This document shows positions 1 to 4,783 of a stretch of 6,089 bases of DNA, piece by piece. The notes below the pieces were generated by a model. The model searched no databases. It was not told the DNA's origin and was given only the letters and a program-made list of their open reading frames with translations. Position 1 is the first letter of the stretch; every line of letters starts with the position of its first letter. Position numbers and translations under genes: made by a program. The DNA is from Candidatus Saccharibacteria bacterium UBA3749 (GTDB taxonomy: Bacteria > Patescibacteriota > Saccharimonadia > Saccharimonadales > Saccharimonadaceae): contig DFGN01000007.1 in the NCBI GenBank assembly GCA_002371235.1, positions 1-6,089 of the forward strand, written 5' to 3'.

Positions 1-11
1 TGTAATGCCAT
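1..11 (-). CDS. 5' end of an unidentified minus-strand gene, cut by the window edge
   Basis: Only the ATG (11 to 9) and the next two codons (Met-Ala-Leu) are inside the window, so nothing can be said about function. The start is supported by its upstream signals. An AAAGGAGA Shine-Dalgarno site lies 6 nt before the ATG, and an extended -10 box (TGATATAAT) lies about 45 nt upstream. It is transcribed away from the polysaccharide operon. The two gene remnants at 135-245 and 302-445 lie upstream of it on the same strand. Confidence 0.6.
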
Positions 12-14
12 AAA

Positions 15-25
15 GGTCTCCTTTT
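15..25 (-). promoter_or_regulatory. Shine-Dalgarno site of the left-edge minus-strand gene
   Basis: Read on the minus strand this is AAAAGGAGACC, with AGGAG ending 6 nt before the ATG, a near-ideal spacing. AAAGG-AGA-CCTTT (24 to 12) could form a small 5-bp hairpin that would hide part of the site. The stem is short and A/T-rich, so I would not call it a switch. Confidence 0.6.
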
Positions 26-56
26 AAAGATATGATTGTCCAATATTCTAGTCACT

Positions 57-65
57 ATTATATCA
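57..65 (-). promoter_or_regulatory. Extended -10 promoter for the left-edge minus-strand gene
   Basis: The minus strand reads TGATATAAT, a consensus TATAAT preceded by the TGn extension that can compensate for a weak -35. The hexamer 17 nt upstream (ACGAAA) does not resemble TTGACA. Transcription would begin near position 50, giving a leader of about 40 nt. The same TGn-TATAAT arrangement precedes the plus-strand operon at 493-501. Confidence 0.5.
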
Positions 66-87
66 TTGCTGCTATTTTTTTTCGTTG

Positions 88-116
88 CATTAAAATTACT
101 CGCTGAAGGTTTAATG
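88..116. repeat. Short inverted repeat in intergenic DNA
   Basis: CATTAAA (88-94) and TTTAATG (110-116) are perfect inverted copies around a 15-nt loop. A T-run follows on the plus strand only after about 9 nt, and none follows on the minus strand, so this is not a good intrinsic terminator. It lies beyond the stop of the minus-strand remnant at 135 and could be a weak 3' end structure or chance in A/T-rich DNA. Confidence 0.2.
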
Positions 117-134
117 ATAATATTTTTATAGGCA

Positions 135-245
135 CTAAAAATCGGAAAAATCTTCAAGAGAAATACCGCCATTGAATTTTGGTTTAAATACCTCTATGCG
201 CTTTTCGATTTCTGCCTTTAAGTTAATAGCATAGCCCTCGTGGCG
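135..245 (-). pseudogene. Remnant of an unidentified gene (C-terminal 36 residues)
   Basis: The minus strand is open for 36 codons between an in-frame TAA (248-246) and a TAG stop (137-135). There is no ATG, GTG or TTG at a plausible place. The peptide is not low-complexity noise: it begins RHEGYAINLKAEIEKRIEVF and ends FNGGISLEDFSDF. It reads as a charged amphipathic helix followed by a short acidic tail, like a soluble protein's C-terminus. I do not recognise the family. I infer that the 5' part was lost by deletion or frameshift. A chance open frame is possible at this length. Confidence 0.4.
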
Positions 246-301
246 TTAATAATAGAAGTGGTTTTATTATCTGCGGTTTTGGTGTTTTATTGTAAAAAGT
301 A

Positions 302-445
302 TTAATTATGAGTGGATTTGTGGGTTGGTTTACGGACGCCGGGAATGGCGAGACGGATGAAGCCGACGGCGGCAGAAATGACTTCGAATAAGGTCATGAC
401 GAAGAGGGCATAATTGCCGGTCAGAAAAGTACAGTAAGCATAATA
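302..445 (-). pseudogene. Remnant of a membrane protein gene (C-terminal 47 residues)
   Basis: The minus strand is open for 47 codons between TAG (448-446) and TAA (304-302). The translation contains one convincing transmembrane helix (FLTGNYALFVMTLFEVISAA at residues 7-26, continuing VGFIRL) followed by a basic, hydrophilic tail (PGVRKPTHKSTHN). This is what the last helix and cytoplasmic end of a polytopic inner-membrane protein look like. The only ATG is at residue 17, inside the helix, and no Shine-Dalgarno site is near it, so an intact small protein is unlikely. The pattern (gly-asn near the helix start, G-F-I-R at its end) is loosely like YgjV-type inner-membrane proteins, but that is a guess. 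Its 5' end abuts the promoter region of the plus-strand operon, suggesting a junction where the rest of the gene was deleted. Confidence 0.45.
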
Positions 446-492
446 CTAAATAATGGTTTCCGGTGTTATGGCTAAGCTTAATCTCTAAACTA

Positions 493-501
493 TGGTATAA
501 T
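493..501 (+). promoter_or_regulatory. Extended -10 promoter of the polysaccharide operon, probably leaderless
   Basis: TGGTATAAT is a perfect extended -10 (TGn plus TATAAT). No -35 resembling TTGACA sits 16-18 nt upstream (473-478 is TAAGCT). The last base of the -10 box is only 6 nt before the ATG at 508. Transcription normally starts about 7 nt after the box, so the mRNA would begin at or next to the start codon. The absence of any Shine-Dalgarno-like sequence before 508 fits. Confidence 0.6.
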
Positions 502-507
502 CATTTT

Positions 508-1932
508 ATGAAGAAAAAATCAGATCTTTTGCTCAGATTGTCCTTGATTATTGGAGATGCAATTGCGATTATTTTGTCGTTTGCGGCAGCATATTTGATT
601 CGGGTAAATGTTGATCCGAGGCCGTATGTTTTTGAAGCGCAGATTGCAGAATTCACGTTGGCTGTGGTTTTGGTGGTGCCGATAATGATTATAATATTGG
701 CGGCGCTAGGCCTATATCGGAAGTCGGTGATTTTTGGGCGTTCGAAGTTTGTGGAGTGGGGGAGATTATTTATTGCGGCGGTCTTGTCGGTGGCAGCACT
801 AATTGTGTATGACTTTTTTAAGGGGGAGAATGTGTTCCCGGTGAGAGTGATGGCAGTGACGGCGATGATACTGTGTTTTGTGTTTTTGGTGGTAGAGAGG
901 GCGATGGTGCGTTTGATTATTAGGCAGGTGTTTCGAAATGACTTCGCAACCAGAAGAATCATTATCATTGGTAATTCTAAGAATACTGAATATTTGGCAG
1001 ATTACATTGCATCGAACCCGGAGCTGGGGTATAGGTTGGTTGGGATAGTGGCGAGTAGAAGATATATTCCAGATGACTTGAAAAAGTATCAGTATTCTTC
1101 ACTAAAGGAAGCACTGCGCCGTGCGAAAGTGGATGTGATTTTTCAAACAGACGAGAAATCCACGGAATATGTATATAAACAGGCAGTAAATGGGCATTTG
1201 TTGTATTATTTTGTGCCGAGCGAAACGGCGCTTTCGTCGCATTTTGGTGAAATGGAGTTAATTGGAAACACGCCTGCGGTGCTAGTGATGGCAACGCCAC
1301 TTGTAGGGATGAATGCAGCGATTAAGAGGGCCTTTGATTTTTGTTTTTCACTGGTAGCTTTAATTGTGGCTTTTGTGCCAATGCTGATTGTGTGGATGTT
1401 AATTAAAATAACGGATTTGAGACACTCGGCGTTTTATGTAGATGAGAGATTAACGCAGTATAATCGGAAATTTAAGTGTTATAAGTTTCGGACCATGAAG
1501 CCAGAATATAGTGGGATGACGGCGGAGGAGGCGTTTGTAAAAATGGGTAAACCGGAGCTAATTAAGAGGTTTCGGAAGAATGGCGATTATCTTAAAAATG
1601 ATCCTCGAACAACACGAGTGGGAAGAGTTTTGCGCAAACTATCAATTGATGAATTGCCGCAACTATTTAATATCTTGAAAGGCGATATTTCGTTAATTGG
1701 GCCGCGAGCGCTACTGCCGGGGGAACTACGTGAATATGGAGATAGGTCTCTGCTGCTTACAGTGAAGTCGGGACTAACTGGTTTTGCGCAGGTAAGTGGA
1801 AGGAAGGATATACCGTTTGAAGAAAGAAGAGCACTAGATATTTATTATGTGAGAAATTGGTCTTTGGCGCTAGATTTGTCGATTTTCTTCAAGACAATAG
1901 CGGTAGTCCTGAAGGGCGAAGGGGCTAAATAA
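508..1932 (+). CDS. Polyprenyl-phosphate glycosylphosphotransferase (WbaP/WcaJ type), initiates surface polysaccharide
   Basis: Predicted inner-membrane enzyme that transfers a sugar-1-phosphate from a nucleotide sugar to undecaprenyl phosphate, the first step of exopolysaccharide, capsule or O-antigen assembly. The 474 residues match the usual length of the full-size family (exopolysaccharide polyprenyl glycosylphosphotransferase). Four transmembrane helices lie at about 9-31, 47-70, 84-101 and 116-135. A Rossmann-like domain follows (IIIIGNSKNT at 151-160). The C-terminal bacterial sugar transferase domain starts with KRAFDF (273-278) and a hydrophobic re-entrant helix (279-299). Its signature motifs are YKFRTM (325-330), NDPRTTRVG (364-372), the catalytic Asp-Glu pair in DELPQL (D381, E382), IGPR (397-400), SGLTGFAQVSGR (421-432) and YYVRNWS (446-452). 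The donor sugar (UDP-Glc, UDP-Gal or other) cannot be read from sequence. I chose ATG 508 over the in-frame GTG at 463: it gives MKKK before the first helix, and the promoter at 493-501 would lie inside a longer gene. It is the first gene of the operon. Confidence 0.93.
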   Translation: MKKKSDLLLRLSLIIGDAIAIILSFAAAYLIRVNVDPRPYVFEAQIAEFTLAVVLVVPIMIIILAALGLYRKSVIFGRSKFVEWGRLFIAAVLSVAALIVYDFFKGENVFPVRVMAVTAMILCFVFLVVERAMVRLIIRQVFRNDFATRRIIIIGNSKNTEYLADYIASNPELGYRLVGIVASRRYIPDDLKKYQYSSLKEALRRAKVDVIFQTDEKSTEYVYKQAVNGHLLYYFVPSETALSSHFGEMELIGNTPAVLVMATPLVGMNAAIKRAFDFCFSLVALIVAFVPMLIVWMLIKITDLRHSAFYVDERLTQYNRKFKCYKFRTMKPEYSGMTAEEAFVKMGKPELIKRFRKNGDYLKNDPRTTRVGRVLRKLSIDELPQLFNILKGDISLIGPRALLPGELREYGDRSLLLTVKSGLTGFAQVSGRKDIPFEERRALDIYYVRNWSLALDLSIFFKTIAVVLKGEGAK

Positions 1933-1935
1933 GTA

Positions 1936-3204
1936 ATGAAGGTAGCGCTAGTTTGCGATTGGCTAACTAATGTGGGCGGAGCAGAGAAAGTGCTGCTGGA
2001 GCTTCATAAGTTGTACCCAGAAGCGCCGATTTATACTTCAAAATATGACCCGAAGGGAATTGATTGGTTTAAGAAGGCGGATGTGAGAACTGGGTGGTTG
2101 CAGATTTTTCCGTCAAAAATGCGGAGGGTGCTCGGACCGCTTAGGCAGATGTATTTTTCACGACTGAACTTGTCTGAATACGATTTGATTATCTCGGTAA
2201 CTGGGGCAGAAGCAAAAGCTGTGAAGTCAGGAAAGTGGCTTCACGAAAAAGGAAAGAAAAGTTTGAATCCTAAGGGTATACATATTTCTTATTGCCATGT
2301 GCCGACACAGTATTATTGGCAGATGTATGATAGCTATATTAAAAATCCTGGATTTGGGATACTGAATCCATTTGTGAGATTTTTCTTTAGATTATTTGTA
2401 AGACCACTGAGGACGGCTGATTTTCGGGCGGCACAACGACCAGAGTATTTCGTGACAATTTCGGAATATGCGAAAGATGCCATAAAGAGGTATTACGGTA
2501 GGGAAGCAAAGGTGATTCACCCACCGGTGGAGATTGAAGATTTTATATTAGGCAATAAACCTATGAAAAGTCAAGAAATGCAAGCCGGCAAGGGAAGTAA
2601 TAATTCTGGCATAAGTCAAGGGTCTAAGATTGTGAAGCTGGATAATGATTCTGAGATTAGTCAAGATAATAATTATCCGCAGCTTGTGGAAAACTTTAAC
2701 ATTACTAGAACATATATTACTACATCTCGTCAAGTAAACTGGAAAAGAATTGATCTTGCGGTCAAAGCTTGTTTGATGACACAACGACATTTACTGGTGG
2801 TAGGCGAAGGGCCGGAACATAAAAAACTAGTGAAGATGGCGGCTGGGTCTAATCTGGTACAGTTTTTGCCGTTACAGAAGAAAAAGGATTTAGCTATATT
2901 ATTAAAAGGTGCGAGGGGATATTTATTCCCTAGTCTTGAGCCATTTGGCATTGCGCCGGTGGAGGCTTTGGCGGCTGGGTGCCCGGTGATTGCTTATGGT
3001 CAGGGCGGTGCGCTAGACTATATTCGCGATGGTAAGAACGGTATTCTTTTTCCTGAGCAGTCGACTAAATCTCTTGCGGAAGCGATTTTAAGATTTGAGA
3101 AACGGAAGTTTAATGCTAAGAAAGTCTCCGAAAGTGTGAGAGGATATTCGGTAGCAAGGTTTGATAAGGAGGTGCGAGATTTTATCAATGGAAAAACTAA
3201 GTAA
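1936..3204 (+). CDS. GT4-family glycosyltransferase (WbaZ/mannosyltransferase-like)
   Basis: Predicted retaining GT-B glycosyltransferase that adds a sugar to the lipid-linked precursor made by the upstream enzyme, at the cytoplasmic membrane face. The N-terminal Rossmann domain begins MKVALVCDWLTNVGGAEKVL, with the family's glycine pair at 14-15. The stretch ISYCHVPTQYYW (117-128), then LRTADFRAAQRP (158-169), ISEYAKDAIKRYYGR (175-189) and VIHPPVE (193-199) is typical of the WbaZ/MtfA-like mannosyltransferase group. The C-terminal domain has the donor-site residues NWKRID (268-273), GEGPE (290-294) and the EX7E motif in SLEPFGIAPVEA (E335 and E343). Mannose as donor is only an analogy. Residues about 205-256, between the two domains, are an Asn/Ser/Gln/Lys-rich insert containing a duplication; family members usually have a short linker there. 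The start lies 3 nt after the upstream stop, with a GAAGGGG stretch before it, so the two genes are co-transcribed. Confidence 0.9.
   Translation: MKVALVCDWLTNVGGAEKVLLELHKLYPEAPIYTSKYDPKGIDWFKKADVRTGWLQIFPSKMRRVLGPLRQMYFSRLNLSEYDLIISVTGAEAKAVKSGKWLHEKGKKSLNPKGIHISYCHVPTQYYWQMYDSYIKNPGFGILNPFVRFFFRLFVRPLRTADFRAAQRPEYFVTISEYAKDAIKRYYGREAKVIHPPVEIEDFILGNKPMKSQEMQAGKGSNNSGISQGSKIVKLDNDSEISQDNNYPQLVENFNITRTYITTSRQVNWKRIDLAVKACLMTQRHLLVVGEGPEHKKLVKMAAGSNLVQFLPLQKKKDLAILLKGARGYLFPSLEPFGIAPVEALAAGCPVIAYGQGGALDYIRDGKNGILFPEQSTKSLAEAILRFEKRKFNAKKVSESVRGYSVARFDKEVRDFINGKTK
2598..2665 (+). repeat. In-frame imperfect 23-nt direct repeat inside the glycosyltransferase linker
   Basis: The two copies are 2598-2620 and 2643-2665. 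They match at 19 of 23 bases and are offset by exactly 45 nt (15 codons). They encode NNSGISQ and NDSEISQ. A third, shorter echo (AGTCAAG at 2569-2575) encodes the start of KSQEMQ. Together they look like the product of an old local duplication that expanded the linker while keeping the frame. Confidence 0.6.
3166..3174 (+). promoter_or_regulatory. Strong Shine-Dalgarno site of the Wzy-like gene, inside the preceding gene
   Basis: AAGGAGGTG is a near-perfect anti-16S match and lies within the last codons of the glycosyltransferase gene. The first in-frame ATG is at 3188, leaving 13 nt between site and start, which is longer than the usual 5-9 nt. A TTG at 3161 precedes the site and cannot use it. 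ATT at 3179 has ideal spacing but is a very rare start codon. Confidence 0.6.
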
Positions 3205-4681
3205 AAAGCTGTTTGGATATTTAGTTTTAGTTCTTCCGCTTTGTCTTTTCTTTTCGTATTATCCGGTGATTGGGCTGGGGACGAACGAGTCAATGAATTT
3301 TGAACTATCGATTCCCTTGATTTGGCTGGTGGTGTTTGATTTGGTGGGCGGGGCGAGATTAATACATGATGGAAAATTGTTTAACGGTTTATTTCGGAAA
3401 TTGCCGTGGCTGCTATTCCCTATTTGGGTGACATTAACTATTATATGGTCACTAAATGTAACGAGGGGAGTGCTGACGGCAGGGATAATGTGGCTTATTT
3501 ATTTGGCTGGGTATGCTATGTGGAAATATAGGAGTGAATTTAATGAGGAGTTTAAAAGAAGATTTATCAAATGGTTTATGTGGTCGACACTGTTCGTGTG
3601 CGGATGGTGTGTGTTGCAGTGCATATTGGATCTTGCTGGGGTTTCGCGAGAGTATTCGTTGATGTGTGAGGGGTGTATTTATCGGATGTTTGGATTTCCA
3701 CACCCGAATGGATTTGCGATTGAGCCGCAGTTTATGGGTAATTTGCTCCTTGCGCCAGCAATATTGGCGGCTTATTTATTGTTAGTGGGCCATGGTGGCA
3801 TGTTCCGTTCTAATTGTTTGTCGGCGTGTTTCTTTATTGTGACTGCGACGTTATTTTTGACGTTTTCGCGGGGGGCGATTTATGCGTTTGTTGTAGGGCT
3901 ATGTTTTATGTCGGCGTTTGTGCTGGTGGCTGTTTCGAAGAAGAGACGAGGGAAACTAACGAAACGAGTACTAGCTATGTGGGGAACTGTGATCCTCTCT
4001 TTCTTATTTACATTGAATTTGCAGGGTATAATGGCGGCGGTATCGCCGACGGATGATACGTATTTTGACGGAGTGGCAAAAGTGGTCAATCAACTGACAC
4101 TCGGAGTAATTGATCTAAAAGGTGATAGAGGTAATGCGCAAACTGACGATGGGACGGATGTAACTAGAGAAAAGGAATTAGAAAATGAATCTGTGGTTGT
4201 GGAAAAGGTTGTGGAAAAAGTCAAGGAGGGGACTAGGGAAGATACAGAAAAGGAAGAGGCAATATTCGATGGCTATGTGGAGGAATCGACCAATACTAGG
4301 CTAAAATTGTCAGGGGCTGCGCTTGAAGTGTGGTCGAAGAATCCTGCTAATATGATGGCTGGAGTCGGATTAGGTGGGGCTGGGCAAGCACTATATAATA
4401 ATGGCCTATCATCGGCGCCGAAAGAAATAATTCAAAATGAGTATTTTTCGTTACTGCTTGAGACAGGGGCGATTGGTATTTCCCTGTTTGTATTGACAGT
4501 AGTGCTGCTAATAAGAGTAGTGTTAAGAAGTGGGCGAGGAAGTGTAATAATTCTAAGTTTGATGGTGGCGTATGGAGTATCGCTTTGCTTCTTCTCTGGG
4601 TTTGCTAATGCGCTGCAGGTTTATTTGTTAATTATAACGGCGGCGAGTTTATTCGGAAATGATCGGGCTGTGGCGCCTTGA
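3188..4681 (+). CDS. O-antigen polymerase/ligase family membrane protein (Wzy-like)
   Basis: Predicted polytopic inner-membrane protein that joins lipid-linked repeat units into polymer, or transfers polymer to an acceptor, on the outer side of the membrane. It has 497 residues with about ten hydrophobic segments, among them 8-30, 40-54, 72-88, 95-111, 128-148, 183-200, 210-224, 229-250, 263-280, 430-446 and 452-490. Family motifs are RMFGFPHPNGFA (166-177), LTFSRGAIYA (224-233) and the large outer loop before the C-terminal helices, with GVGLGG (392-397) and NEYFSLLLETGAIG (417-430). The usual HN of ligases before this last motif is QN here, which mildly favours polymerase over ligase. Residues about 310-360 of the loop are a Glu/Lys/Asp-rich insert (VVVEKVVEKVKEGTREDTEK at 336-355) and may be disordered or a short coiled coil. 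ATG 3188 is chosen because it follows a strong Shine-Dalgarno site. The gene overlaps the upstream one by 17 nt, which suggests coupled translation. It is the last operon gene, and no clear terminator follows. Confidence 0.85.
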   Translation: MEKLSKKLFGYLVLVLPLCLFFSYYPVIGLGTNESMNFELSIPLIWLVVFDLVGGARLIHDGKLFNGLFRKLPWLLFPIWVTLTIIWSLNVTRGVLTAGIMWLIYLAGYAMWKYRSEFNEEFKRRFIKWFMWSTLFVCGWCVLQCILDLAGVSREYSLMCEGCIYRMFGFPHPNGFAIEPQFMGNLLLAPAILAAYLLLVGHGGMFRSNCLSACFFIVTATLFLTFSRGAIYAFVVGLCFMSAFVLVAVSKKRRGKLTKRVLAMWGTVILSFLFTLNLQGIMAAVSPTDDTYFDGVAKVVNQLTLGVIDLKGDRGNAQTDDGTDVTREKELENESVVVEKVVEKVKEGTREDTEKEEAIFDGYVEESTNTRLKLSGAALEVWSKNPANMMAGVGLGGAGQALYNNGLSSAPKEIIQNEYFSLLLETGAIGISLFVLTVVLLIRVVLRSGRGSVIILSLMVAYGVSLCFFSGFANALQVYLLIITAASLFGNDRAVAP

Positions 4682-4682
4682 C

Positions 4683-4710
4683 TTGACGCGTACATTTATT
4701 GGTGTATTAT
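4683..4710 (+). promoter_or_regulatory. Promoter of the FISUMP surface-protein gene
   Basis: A -35 of TTGACG (4683-4688) and a -10 of TATTAT (4705-4710) are 16 nt apart. A perfect TATAAT overlaps at 4710-4715 but is 21 nt from the -35. The -35 begins 2 nt after the stop of the Wzy-like gene, so the surface protein has its own transcription start directly behind the operon. Transcription would start near 4717-4722. Confidence 0.55.
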
Positions 4711-4720
4711 ATAATTAACA

Positions 4721-4748
4721 CTAGCAGTATACATTTTTAATGTGCTAG
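4721..4748 (+). promoter_or_regulatory. Stem-loop in the 5' leader of the FISUMP gene
   Basis: CTAGC (4721-4725) pairs with GCTAG (4744-4748), and ACATT (4731-4735) pairs with AATGT (4739-4743). This leaves a TTT loop and a 5-nt bulge (AGTAT) on the 5' side, so 10 bp pair in total. No U-run follows, so it is not a standard terminator. Given the predicted transcription start, it would sit at the extreme 5' end of the mRNA, a position typical of structures that protect a transcript from decay. That role is inferred. Confidence 0.45.
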
Positions 4749-4763
4749 GTAAACTTTAACAGA

Positions 4764-4771
4764 AGAAAGGA
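4764..4771 (+). promoter_or_regulatory. Shine-Dalgarno site of the FISUMP gene, unusually far from the ATG
   Basis: AGAAAGGA precedes the ATG at 4784 with 12 nt between. None of ATC, ATA, CAT or ATA, the in-frame codons in between, is a usual start, so the long spacing seems real. The Wzy-like gene shows the same long spacing. Confidence 0.5.
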
Positions 4772-4783
4772 ATCATACATATA

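Noticed and set aside
88..130. Inverted repeat plus T-run as an intrinsic terminator
   Set aside because: The stem is A/T-rich with a 15-nt loop, and the T-run is 9 nt away on the plus strand, where no gene needs a terminator.
308..391. Plus-strand ATG reading frame of 27 codons
   Set aside because: It has no Shine-Dalgarno site, has an acidic Gly/Asp/Glu-rich translation, and lies fully antisense to the more protein-like membrane-helix remnant.
463..507. In-frame GTG at 463 as the start of the glycosylphosphotransferase
   Set aside because: It has no Shine-Dalgarno site, adds 15 residues not typical of the family, and would place the extended -10 promoter (493-501) inside the gene. ATG 508 gives a normal MKKK start before the first membrane helix.
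501..1300. Long open frames on the minus strand inside the first operon gene
   Set aside because: They lie opposite a clearly identified enzyme, and their translations show no family motif. Similar antisense frames occur under the other three genes.
2569..2665. Three AGTCAAG repeats as a CRISPR-like or regulatory array
   Set aside because: They are in frame within a coding insert, of unequal spacing and degenerate, which fits protein-coding duplication better.
3161..3187. TTG at 3161 as the start of the Wzy-like protein
   Set aside because: The strong Shine-Dalgarno site lies after this codon, so it cannot serve it. The added residues (MIRRCEILS) have no support.
4679..4720. UGA recoding (as glycine in some Patescibacteria) extending the Wzy-like protein past 4681
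   Set aside because: Read-through adds only 12 codons before TAA and would run into a good promoter. No internal TGA is found in any of the four genes.
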